24,630 nt of DNA, taken from assembly GCA_030145435.1 (NCBI GenBank), contig JAQYVQ010000122.1:1-24630 (forward strand), written 5' to 3'. The notes below the pieces were generated by a model. That model saw nothing but the letters and a program-made list of their open reading frames with translations, did not search any database and was not told where the DNA came from. A program made the position numbers and the translations under genes. The first letter of the stretch is position 1. Each line of letters starts with the position of its first letter. The DNA comes from Syntrophobacteria bacterium (lineage in GTDB: Bacteria > Desulfobacterota > DSWW01). Positions 18,205 to 24,630 of the stretch are shown here, one piece after another.

Positions 18205-20406
18205 ATGCCAAGCAGACAACTGATCCTCGCAGCTTTGTTCCTGATTCTGTTGGCCGCCCAAGACGCTTTCGCCGATGATGCGGGAATCACGAAGGCCCGG
18301 CTCATCCAAGAAACAGAAAAAGGCTATGTACTCGAAGCGGATGTGACCCAGGTGTTGGTCTGGGCGATCAAGGCGCCCATCTTTCCGGACCGGTTTCAGG
18401 TCTCCAAGCTCGAGTACATCAACCAGGCCGGTCGGATCATCGCGCAGGCCACGGCCACCACCACGGGCGAGCCTTTATCGGCCCAGGATGAAATACTGCT
18501 GCCCTGGATGAGAAACGGCGCGGCCCTTACCGTGCAATGGCTCGACGGCTCGATCCATCAGGGACTGTTCCTGCGTTCACTGGAGGGCATTCGCGTCCCG
18601 ATGCATTTGCTCATCCCGTCCACCCAATCGCTGCGCGAGGTCTGTGTAGAGCATTTCTCTCTTGGCTTGAAGCACTTGACCTTCAAATGGGTTCATCTCC
18701 TGTTCGTTGGGGCCCTCGCTCTGCTGGCACCCACCCGTGAGCTTTTCAAGATCCTCTTGTATTATTCCTTCGGGCAGGCAGGCTCCCTCGTACTGGCGGA
18801 CATCGGCGTGCCCAGTTTCGATCTTCTCTTCGTCGACATCCTGGGCACACTTCTTGTACTCATGCTGGCCCATGCCGCCGTCAGAAACCGATCAGCGCGG
18901 CCCTATCTTTCCCTGGTGTTTCTTTATGGACTTCTTCACGGGCTCGCATACGCCCAGGAGTCTTCGCTCCTGGATCTCGGATTGGAACAGAGGGTACCGG
19001 CGCTTTTTGTGTTCAATGCTGCCATGGACCTCGGCCACTTTGCCGTCGCGATTCTGTTGATCGCCGTAGCAAAGGCCCTGGGGAAACTGCCACATTCGAA
19101 GAAGATCGCTTCCTATGCGGTCGGCGTTTGGTCCGTTGCCCTACTGGCGGCGCTCTTTCAGGAACACGTGGTGTCGGGCAAGACCGATGTCCTGGGCCTC
19201 GGCGGGTCTCAGACGGCCACGCAATACACCTTGCCCGCCACTCGAGCGACACAAACCGGCGGCCAGAGGCCCAAGGGGGCTCGACGGCTCACCCAACCGG
19301 TGATGAGCTATCTATCGGTGGAGCCCTACGAAGTACGGCAGGAGATTCTCATCCAGGCCCGGGCAGCCGTGCAGTTCCTGGGAACGAACGACCAGGGCAT
19401 GGCCAGCATCCCAATTGAGTCCCTGGATCCGGTCAAAGGAGGGATCCTGGGTGTGGTCCGGAAGGCCAATCCGATCTTCATCGACGGGCAACCGGCTGAA
19501 CCGGTGCTGGCACGCGCCGATTTCGTGACCCTCGGCCCTGGGGGTGTAATCGTTCGCCCGGAGCCTGTTACCGAAAGCCTGGACAACGGCATCATCGGCC
19601 TGACGCTGGTTTACGAAACCCCGGGCATGGCGGACGAAATTCGGATCGATTGGCGGTTGTTCTCGGAGGCGGTCCGGAAGATCGAAGCGACCACAACCGA
19701 TCCTTTTGGCGGTGCCACGATGATCCTCGAGCCAGAGAAAAATTCGTTGACCTGGAAGAGCCGCCTCAGCGGGTACCGCGTGCCGGTGATCGAGGAAATC
19801 ACCATCGAGAAGCCAAAGCTTCCCGTTGTCTCCATGGTTGTCTTCCTGATGGCTCTTGTGCTTTCGATCCTCTCGATTCGGGTCAAATCTGTACTGTCAG
19901 GCAGGCCGGTTCTTCTGGGTGTCGCTGCCCTCGGATTCGCGGCATACCCATTCCTGCGTTTCCCCGTGGACCTTCCCTGGGTCGCGCAGTGGAAGCCCTC
20001 GACCGAGCGCACGTCCGTCATCCTCGACGGCTTGTTGACCAACGTGTATCGCACCTTCGATGTGCGCGATGAAAGCCGGGTCTACGACCGTCTGGCCGCG
20101 AGTGTAATGGGCGATCAACTCACCCAGATCTACCTGGACAACAGACGAGCTCTGGAACTGGAAAACCGCGGCGGTGCACAGGCGAATGTGGACGAGGTTG
20201 AACTGTTGTCGGTCAACAGGGTGACCGCATCGGAGGCGGGTGGATTCATCGCGGAGGCCGTCTGGACCGTGAGCGGCTCGGTCAGTCATTTCGGGCACAC
20301 CCATTATCGACGGAACAAGAACCACGCCCTCGTGACGTTCGTGAAGGACGGCGACGCCTGGAAGATTCAAGACATCGAGCTGATCGAGGAAAAGAGACTC
20401 CTCTGA
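18205..20406 (+). CDS. Large HupE/UreJ_2-like membrane protein with NTF2-like C-terminal region
   Basis: A 733-residue protein. A signal peptide (PSRQLILAALFLILLAAQ, cleavage after AFA) precedes an extracytoplasmic domain to about residue 150. Residues about 155-330 form a helical membrane domain related to HupE_UreJ_2 (KWVHLLFVGALALLA; FLYGLLHGLAYAQ; FVFNAAMDLGHFAV). Residues about 345-535 are a further extracytoplasmic region. Two more transmembrane helices lie at about 540-560 and 567-585, and a soluble domain beginning ILDGLLTNVYRTFDVRDES resembles NTF2-like folds. HupE/UreJ proteins are linked to nickel delivery for hydrogenase or urease, but several histidine/aspartate positions of the typical motifs are replaced here (WVHLLF for WDHLLF; FGQAGSLVL for an AHS-type motif). 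Metal transport is therefore doubtful. The start has only a weak ribosome-binding site. Confidence 0.75.
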   Translation: MPSRQLILAALFLILLAAQDAFADDAGITKARLIQETEKGYVLEADVTQVLVWAIKAPIFPDRFQVSKLEYINQAGRIIAQATATTTGEPLSAQDEILLPWMRNGAALTVQWLDGSIHQGLFLRSLEGIRVPMHLLIPSTQSLREVCVEHFSLGLKHLTFKWVHLLFVGALALLAPTRELFKILLYYSFGQAGSLVLADIGVPSFDLLFVDILGTLLVLMLAHAAVRNRSARPYLSLVFLYGLLHGLAYAQESSLLDLGLEQRVPALFVFNAAMDLGHFAVAILLIAVAKALGKLPHSKKIASYAVGVWSVALLAALFQEHVVSGKTDVLGLGGSQTATQYTLPATRATQTGGQRPKGARRLTQPVMSYLSVEPYEVRQEILIQARAAVQFLGTNDQGMASIPIESLDPVKGGILGVVRKANPIFIDGQPAEPVLARADFVTLGPGGVIVRPEPVTESLDNGIIGLTLVYETPGMADEIRIDWRLFSEAVRKIEATTTDPFGGATMILEPEKNSLTWKSRLSGYRVPVIEEITIEKPKLPVVSMVVFLMALVLSILSIRVKSVLSGRPVLLGVAALGFAAYPFLRFPVDLPWVAQWKPSTERTSVILDGLLTNVYRTFDVRDESRVYDRLAASVMGDQLTQIYLDNRRALELENRGGAQANVDEVELLSVNRVTASEAGGFIAEAVWTVSGSVSHFGHTHYRRNKNHALVTFVKDGDAWKIQDIELIEEKRLL

Positions 20407-20547
20407 GGGCCTCCCGCGCCCACCTATAATCACGGCGAATCAAGGGGTCGCCCCCAGGGGCCTCCACGCATCCTCGACTCCTACTTCGAGGAGTTCCCTC
20501 ATGAGTTGATCCTTTGAGACCGGTCCGAGATTCTCCCTCCAAGCGTT
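20407..20547. other. Intergenic; possible vestige of a PLP-enzyme gene end
   Basis: Between two convergent genes. Bases 20470-20484 are identical to 17961-17975 inside the PLP-enzyme gene, and the reading frame onward (ILDSYFEEFPHELIL then stop) parallels the enzyme's ILDSYPQELADELIND. This may be the remains of a paralogous 3' end. A weak hairpin (20477-20494) has no T-tract, so it is not called a terminator. Confidence 0.3.
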
Positions 20548-20751
20548 TCAGAGGTTGCACTGATAGGCGCCAAAGGCCCTGAACAAACTGAAGAAAACGC
20601 TCCCCAGTAGGATAGAGCAGAGTACGACCAAAGCCGCATCTGTCTCCAGCTCCTTGGTGGAAGGCTTCTGAAACCAGCCTCGCACATCCTTCGCCTTCGG
20701 AAAGTCTATATGTGGGTGCTTTAAGGCTTCTGCCCGTGCTTTGGTGTTCAT
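20548..20751 (-). CDS. Small predicted membrane protein, function unknown
   Basis: A 67-residue open frame I do not recognise. The first 40 residues are hydrophilic and basic (MNTKARAEALKHPHIDFPKA), followed by one hydrophobic helix at about residues 42-60 (AALVVLCSILLGSVFFSLF) and a short tail ending in Cys-Asn-Leu. Support for a real gene is an AAAGG ribosome-binding site eight to nine bases before the ATG, a sensible membrane-protein profile, and the absence of a competing frame. Against it are the short length and no known homologue. It converges with the HupE-like gene and is divergent from the kinase gene at 21097. Confidence 0.45.
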   Translation of the reverse strand: MNTKARAEALKHPHIDFPKAKDVRGWFQKPSTKELETDAALVVLCSILLGSVFFSLFRAFGAYQCNL

Positions 20752-21096
20752 GGTATTCGCCTTTCATCTTAAAGGATTTCGTTCTTCACCCCTGAACCCT
20801 CCACAATTGGGGCTTTTCTTGGATGTCAGAGGTTGTGCAGAGGGTTCCGGTCATCTTTCACCGACTTCTCCCTTCAGCCCTGTTGGGGGAGGGACATGGA
20901 GTGGTTCTTCCCGCGTCATTCATCATTCGGGGTAGCCCCCCCGCCCCGGGGCCTTTCATTCCTGCCCTCTTCAATGCACAATGACCGGAAACGAAGTGGG
21001 TAGCCGCATAATTGTTCTTTCGCACTCTGCCCGGTGGATGTGTTATGCTTTCCGCAATACATAAGATACGTTAAAACGAATTGAATGGACTTATAA
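20752..21096. other. Intergenic region upstream of the SrkA-like gene
   Basis: 345 bases without a convincing gene. The last 100 bases are AT-rich and should hold the promoter of the kinase gene; the first part would hold that of the small minus-strand gene. Apart from the weak -10 candidate listed separately, no repeat, RNA or terminator was recognised. Confidence 0.5.
21041..21049 (+). promoter_or_regulatory. Possible extended -10 element before the SrkA-like gene
   Basis: TGTTATGCT fits TGn followed by TATGCT, a four-of-six match to the sigma-70 -10 box, 48 bases before the ATG. No -35 box is well placed. The assignment is weak and based only on position and this match. Confidence 0.28.
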
Positions 21097-22149
21097 ATGG
21101 ATAATTTCTTTTACCAACTGACCCCGGAAGTCGTGCTTAAGGCCATAGAGTCCTCTGGCCTTAAGCCAACCGGCCATTGCCTGGCCCTCAATAGTTATGA
21201 AAACAGGGTCTATGATCTTAAACTCGATGACGGTTCCCACGTGGTGAGCAAATTCTATCGCCCGGGCCGCTGGAACAAGGAGCAGCTTCTAGAGGAACAC
21301 GCCTTCCTTTTCCAACTCCAAGATGACGAAATTCCGATCTGTGCCCCCCGCCATTTCAATGACGGCAGTACCCTCCAGAAGACACAGGGGATTTATTATG
21401 CTATTTGGGCTCGCACCGGAGGAAGAGCCGCTGATGAATTAACGGATGATAAGCTTCAAGTCATGGGCCGCTTACTGGCTCGCATTCACAATGTTGGGGC
21501 GGCCCAAGAAATCGAACACAGGCCCACATTGACAGGTGAAACATACGGCCTGGAGCCCCTGGCGTTCTTAAAGGAAAACCGTTTTCTCCCAGCCCAACTC
21601 GTCCATCGTTACAGCGATGCAGTGCACGAAATTGTGACCATTTATGATGCGCTGTCGGCCGAGGTTCCTTTCCATAGGATCCACGGGGATTGCCATTTTG
21701 GCAACCTCTTGAACGGTAACGAGGGCCTCTATGTTCTCGATTTTGATGATTTCCTCAACGGGCCGGCCGTGCAGGATGTCTGGATGCTGGTCCCGGCACG
21801 GGACCAGGAGGGTCTGCGTCAGCGTAATGTTTTTCTGGATGCGTACAGAATGTTCCGAGAGTTCGATCCTACCTGGGTCCGTCTTATCGAACCTCTTCGG
21901 AGTTTACGTTACATCCGTTATGCGGGATGGATAGCCAGGCGTTGGGATGACCCGGCCTTTCCCGCTGCTTTTCCCCATTTTGGGACCGAAAGCTACTGGG
22001 AGGAGGAAACCAACGATTTAGAGGATCAGGTTGAATTCATTCATAAACATCGGGACGACCTGCCCAGCCACCTGCACCGTCCCGAAGTCGAGAAGGAAGA
22101 GACAGAAGGGCTGACCAATAAGGATTATTTCTACGATCTCGATGATTAG
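21097..22149 (+). CDS. srkA: SrkA/RdoA-type stress response serine/threonine kinase
   Basis: A 350-residue protein kinase of the YihE/RdoA/SrkA family, an aminoglycoside-phosphotransferase-like fold that in Escherichia coli protects against stress-induced death. The nucleotide-binding N lobe begins ALNSYENRVYDLKLDDG and VVSKFYRPGRWNKEQLLEEH. The catalytic loop is HGDCHFGNLL with Asp198, and the metal-binding DFDDFLNGPAVQD has Asp215; both align with the known catalytic positions. The length is about 20 residues above the E. coli protein, because of an acidic C-terminal tail. The ATG at 21097 has no clear Shine-Dalgarno sequence (only GGA nine bases away), which suggests weak or leader-dependent translation. 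It appears to be a single-gene unit. Codon use is less GC-biased than in the genes to its left. Confidence 0.92.
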   Translation: MDNFFYQLTPEVVLKAIESSGLKPTGHCLALNSYENRVYDLKLDDGSHVVSKFYRPGRWNKEQLLEEHAFLFQLQDDEIPICAPRHFNDGSTLQKTQGIYYAIWARTGGRAADELTDDKLQVMGRLLARIHNVGAAQEIEHRPTLTGETYGLEPLAFLKENRFLPAQLVHRYSDAVHEIVTIYDALSAEVPFHRIHGDCHFGNLLNGNEGLYVLDFDDFLNGPAVQDVWMLVPARDQEGLRQRNVFLDAYRMFREFDPTWVRLIEPLRSLRYIRYAGWIARRWDDPAFPAAFPHFGTESYWEEETNDLEDQVEFIHKHRDDLPSHLHRPEVEKEETEGLTNKDYFYDLDD

Positions 22150-22469
22150 CGCCTCCTGGCCTGTATAATGACCTTGATTATGGATCGAGGGCATTTCTGT
22201 GATACGGCGGGGGACGGCTGGCACATTGGCTATCTGCATGCAATTCTTCTAGGCTCAGTGCTCGACTCATCGAGATCCGACTGGTTTTGCGGGGCCCCGG
22301 GCGTGAAGGTTGAACCGGAGGGAAGCGGTGGACCCTTCACTCTTCGCTCATCGGCCTCAATTGACCTCGACGAAGCACACAGCATGTTCGGGGGGCGAAG
22401 AAATTCCTTCTTCATGTGTCAGGGATTGTCGCCAATTCCACGGCCTGTGCGGGGATACTGGTGTTTCGT
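22150..22469. other. Gene-poor stretch after the SrkA-like gene
   Basis: 320 bases in which no coding frame has family-like composition. A TATAAT occurs at 22164-22169 but has no -35 box and no gene to serve. No terminator hairpin was seen after the kinase stop codon. Confidence 0.5.
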
Positions 22470-22727
22470 TCAGGGGGATCTTTCCGATTTCTCTGCCAGG
22501 CAAAAGTCATAGCATTCCTTCAGCTTCTGGTTGCATTTGGATTTGCACCCTGATTTGAGCATCTGCGTGCATTCAGAAATACACAGGGCATGTTCGCGCT
22601 TGCATACCCATCCACAAGCTTGTCCGAAATAACTTTGAAAGGTCGGCACATCAGGCGCTTTTGTCGTGGTGCACCCTGCAAGCAGAATTGCGCCGAATAG
22701 ACAAATTGCTGTTTTCAAGCCCCCCAT
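22470..22727 (-). CDS. Small lipoprotein with four CX3C motifs
   Basis: An 85-residue predicted lipoprotein with no family I recognise. The signal is MGGLKTAICLFGAILLAGC, with the lipobox LAGC giving lipidated Cys19. The mature part contains eight cysteines arranged as four CX3C units (CGWVC, CISEC, CKSKC, CYDFC), separated by 6, 7 and 6 residues. That period places each pair on a helical face, so a cysteine-stapled helical bundle or a metal site in the periplasm is possible. The frame is open further upstream to 22838, but ATG 22727 gives a complete signal peptide; its ribosome-binding site (AAAAGA next to the ATG) is poor. It stands alone on the minus strand in a gene-poor region. Confidence 0.65.
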   Translation of the reverse strand: MGGLKTAICLFGAILLAGCTTTKAPDVPTFQSYFGQACGWVCKREHALCISECTQMLKSGCKSKCNQKLKECYDFCLAEKSERSP

Positions 22728-23059
22728 TCTTTTGTTCGCTATGCAGCGAGCAAGGCTCGCCCCACACAGCCTTCTTAAGGATTCACCTATACTCCTCCAT
22801 CGAGCCTGAGGAAGGAACCGCCTGGTTGAGACGCTCATGGAGTTCTTTTCCGATCTTGAAGAAGGGTTATCTTTCAGGGACTTCTCTCTCCAGCCCCAGT
22901 GCCTTCAGGGCAAATTACCCGAGAAAGGGCATCCCCAGCACCGACCAGGTAATCACGTAGTCGGTTCAGTGTATTGGAAATGCAGAATTTTTCAAGAGAA
23001 GAGGGACGCGGAGGGACGCCGAGAGGACAGAAAACGAAACCTATACGAAACCCAGAACC
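22728..23059. other. Non-coding stretch between the lipoprotein gene and the terminator
   Basis: 332 bases with no supported gene. It contains a purine-rich part from about 22991 to 23040 that includes a 10-bp tandem repeat, and it leads into the terminator hairpin. Short open frames are present, but none shows recognisable protein features. Confidence 0.5.
23001..23028. repeat. Short 10-bp tandem repeat
   Basis: GAGGGACGCG is followed directly by GAGGGACGCC and then by a degenerate third unit GAGAGGAC. The stretch is purine-rich on the plus strand. Seen directly; its role is unknown. Confidence 0.7.
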
Positions 23060-23095
23060 AGCCCCGGTAGCTCTTTTTTACCGGGGCTTTGTTTT
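23060..23095 (+). terminator. Intrinsic (rho-independent) terminator
   Basis: AGCCCCGGTA (23060-23069) and TACCGGGGCT (23079-23088) form a perfect ten-base stem with a nine-base T-rich loop, followed by TTGTTTTG. This is a textbook plus-strand terminator. The mirrored strand has AAAGAGC in the loop and no T-tract after the stem, so it acts mainly on plus-strand transcripts. No plus-strand gene ends directly before it, which suggests a lost gene or an unannotated small transcript upstream. Confidence 0.8.
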
Positions 23096-23230
23096 GTGTG
23101 GCCGGTCGTCGAATGCGAACCGGACTGCGAGGCTTGCTAGCCCGATGCAGCGATTATATTCAAATGATACATGTAATCCTGACCTTTCAGGGTATCAATC
23201 CAGACCAAGGGCATATGTTGAAGCAGTGGG

Positions 23231-23327
23231 GCCCAACCCGCCGTTGAAGAGAACTGCATGATGTATTAGGCAGAATATCCTTTACAAACGAGACCTATGT
23301 CTCTTAGAATCGAACAATTCATTAGGC
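23231..23327 (+). other. Degenerate attC-like recombination site (tentative)
   Basis: The 97-base span begins GCCCAAC, a five-base spacer and GTTGAAG, and ends with CGAAC, a five-base spacer and ATTAGGC. This is the geometry of integron attC outer and inner boxes (R''-L'' and L'-R'). The outer boxes pair at five of seven positions. The interior holds hairpins, including GAGAC-CTAT-GTCTC at 23290-23303. Immediately after the site comes AAAGGAG. Against it: the last box starts ATT instead of GTT, and no integrase gene is present. Confidence 0.3.
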
Positions 23328-23627
23328 AAAGGAGAGATGGAGGGGGCGATGGCTATGTCGGTGGGGAATTGATCACCTGTGGATAGTGGGTCTATTTTCT
23401 GTCAGGTGATACACTCGGAAGCACCTACACTTATGAGAACTGCGTCGATATTCCCACGCAATTCTCCCCAGGGGATGAGATCTCCATAACGATTAACGGG
23501 GACTGGGGGGGGAGGACTTTAATGCGAATGGATCGACTATTATACAGACATCCCCTGGGTTCCTGGATACAAGCTGTTTGGATCCTTTGTCGTTACGGAA
23601 TATCTTGAAGAAGGAGAGAAAACATGA
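23297..23627 (+). pseudogene. Broken small gene: in-frame amber codon and frameshift
   Basis: An open frame starts at ATG 23297 (MSLRIEQFIRQRRDGGG) and meets TAG at 23384. It continues in the same frame with protein-like sequence (WVYFLSGDTLGSTYTYENC, then PGDEISITINGDWGG). After an eight-G run and TTTAA, the continuation is in another frame from 23523 (CEWIDYYTDIPWVPGYKLFG, then FVVTEYLEEGEKT). It ends with TGA at 23625-23627, overlapping the ATG of the next gene. The product would be a small beta-rich protein of about 108 residues of unknown family. One nonsense change and one single-base shift would explain the breaks. The start lacks a ribosome-binding site and may not be the original one. 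Confidence 0.5.
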
Positions 23628-24630
23628 AACAGAAGATGGCGAGCCTCCGCTCCAAAGCCGTCGCTCTCGTTCGTTTGTTCACGACAAACGAGGATGAATT
23701 CCAGGCTTTTATGGGCACCTACAATGCATTGTTCACCGACTCACCGGAAAACACGAAAGCTGATTACGACAACGGTGTTCCACTGCAAGGCTACAAACAG
23801 GGCAGTAGCTCGGAACTCGAGCAATATTATAGAATCATCCATCTGTTGTGTACCCTCGGATCCGTCGAAAAGATGTATATGCCTCCAGCCATCGATGTAC
23901 AAAAATCGGTCTTAGAAAACCAGAATCTCCTAGAACGACAACTGGCAAAAGATATTGCTGTCGGCGAAGGAGATACTGTTTTGGATCTTGGATGCGGTTG
24001 TGGTGCTATAGCTGAGCACATCGCGACATTAACAGGATGTACCGTGTACGGCATCAATATTGACAAATCGCAGATCGAAAAGGCCTGGAAAAACCCGAAT
24101 CTGTCGGGGCTACACTTTACAGTCGGTGATTTCAACAAGCCTCTCGATTTTGGCGACAACTTTTTTGACGCGGCTTACAATGTCCAAGCGTTGACCTACG
24201 CAACCGATCTCGAATCCACATTTAAGGAGGCATTCCGCGTCTTAAAGCCAGGCGGGAGATTTTTCTCAAATGACGTTGCTGCACTCGACAACTACGATCG
24301 TGAGAACGACCACCACAAGTTGTTAATTCAGCATACCCGCGAGTTGACCGCATTCGGAGGGTTTTGGCACTACAAGTATTGGGAGGACGCGTTTAAGAGC
24401 GCGGGTTTCGAGGTGATTGTATCCGAAGGGAAGAGTGCAGTGGAGATGATTCGAATGGAGAATGCGCTGTACGAAAGATTCGAAAAAATATTCTCAGCTC
24501 TAACGAAAATACACCTGATACCCCGAAAGATCGACGCGATGCTGCAGCGTATGAACGCCAATTGCGAATCGTACATCAACGCAGAAGAAGAAGAACTGAT
24601 AAGCCTGAATTGGAAATATGTGGCGCAAAA
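23624..24630 (+). CDS. Erg6/sterol-methyltransferase-like SAM methyltransferase, 3' end cut
   Basis: 335 codons to the window edge with no stop. A class I S-adenosylmethionine methyltransferase: motif I is TVLDLGCGCGAIAEH around residues 118-132, an acidic motif II is near GINIDKSQIE, and motif III is RVLKPGGRFFSNDVAALDNY around 205-225. The D-x-YD-x-x-N-x-x-H pattern (DNYDRENDHH) after the RVLKPG motif, and the KSVLENQNLLERQL segment before motif I, recall SMT/Erg6 sterol C24-methyltransferases and related lipid methyltransferases. Exact substrate is not assignable. ATG 23624 overlaps the stop of the preceding broken frame (ATGA), with GGAGAG upstream as ribosome-binding site. Base composition is more AT-rich than in the left part of the window, suggesting horizontal acquisition. 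Confidence 0.82.
   Translation, partial: MKQKMASLRSKAVALVRLFTTNEDEFQAFMGTYNALFTDSPENTKADYDNGVPLQGYKQGSSSELEQYYRIIHLLCTLGSVEKMYMPPAIDVQKSVLENQNLLERQLAKDIAVGEGDTVLDLGCGCGAIAEHIATLTGCTVYGINIDKSQIEKAWKNPNLSGLHFTVGDFNKPLDFGDNFFDAAYNVQALTYATDLESTFKEAFRVLKPGGRFFSNDVAALDNYDRENDHHKLLIQHTRELTAFGGFWHYKYWEDAFKSAGFEVIVSEGKSAVEMIRMENALYERFEKIFSALTKIHLIPRKIDAMLQRMNANCESYINAEEEELISLNWKYVAQ

Noticed and set aside
22168..22512. 114-codon plus-strand frame after the SrkA-like gene, preceded by TATAAT at 22164
   Set aside because: No ribosome-binding site, composition unlike a folded protein, and it overlaps the end of the better supported lipoprotein gene. The TATAAT is almost at the start codon and has no -35 partner.
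22837..23261. Overlapping short plus-strand frames around the 10-bp tandem repeat and terminator
   Set aside because: They run through the purine-rich repeat and the terminator hairpin, have no ribosome-binding sites, and one ends in the PLKRTA read-through of the attC-like boxes.
23384..23386. The TAG codon as a pyrrolysine codon, given the corrinoid methyltransferase genes
   Set aside because: The context is not an MtmB, MtbB or MttB gene, no pyl genes are visible, and the same frame also has a frameshift, so decay or sequence error is simpler.

Overview
The window looks like a chromosomal segment of a GC-rich, strictly Gram-negative bacterium, most plausibly an anaerobic member of the Desulfobacterota (former Deltaproteobacteria). 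That placement is inference. It rests on an outer-membrane-type lipoprotein with a TPR/LpoA-like fold inside a heat-shock cluster, on a corrinoid methyltransferase system, and on a long two-receiver hybrid kinase. No rRNA or tRNA gene was recognised.

Layout. (1) Positions 1-9250 are one minus-strand stress cluster, read as hrcA, grpE, dnaJ, an LpoA-like lipoprotein, lon, a CNNM/CorC-type CBS protein and the beginning of a second DUF21 protein. An extended -10 promoter lies upstream of hrcA. dnaK is absent and no CIRCE operator was seen. (2) Positions 9281-9377 hold a palindromic REP-like repeat between two divergent operons. (3) Positions 9486-12439 are a tight plus-strand operon: a LarA-family nickel-pincer racemase homologue with all four key residues, an MtaA/CmuA-type zinc methyltransferase, and a B12-binding corrinoid protein. 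No recognised substrate methyltransferase (MtaB/MttB type) is adjacent. This is the most interesting system in the window. (4) Positions 12450-13379 (minus) encode a membrane-anchored alpha/beta hydrolase that converges on that operon. (5) Positions 13637-20406 (plus) encode an orphan hybrid histidine kinase, a PLP-dependent decarboxylase/lyase-fold enzyme, and a large HupE/UreJ-like membrane protein with eroded metal motifs.

(6) Positions 20407-23300 are gene-poor: a small predicted membrane protein (minus), the SrkA/RdoA-type kinase (plus), and a minus-strand lipoprotein with four evenly spaced CX3C motifs. There are also a 10-bp tandem repeat and a strong intrinsic terminator. (7) From about 23150 to the end the DNA is visibly more AT-rich. 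It carries an attC-like degenerate site, a small gene broken by an amber codon and a frameshift, and, overlapping that gene's stop by ATGA, an Erg6/sterol-methyltransferase-like gene that runs off the window. This end looks horizontally acquired.

How the genes work together. HrcA, GrpE, DnaJ and Lon form a protein quality-control unit, and the lipoprotein and CBS proteins tie it to the cell envelope. The LarA-like, MtaA-like and corrinoid proteins presumably act on one substrate, with methyl transfer through cobalamin plus a stereochemical or hydride-transfer step at an alpha-hydroxy acid. The substrate is unknown.
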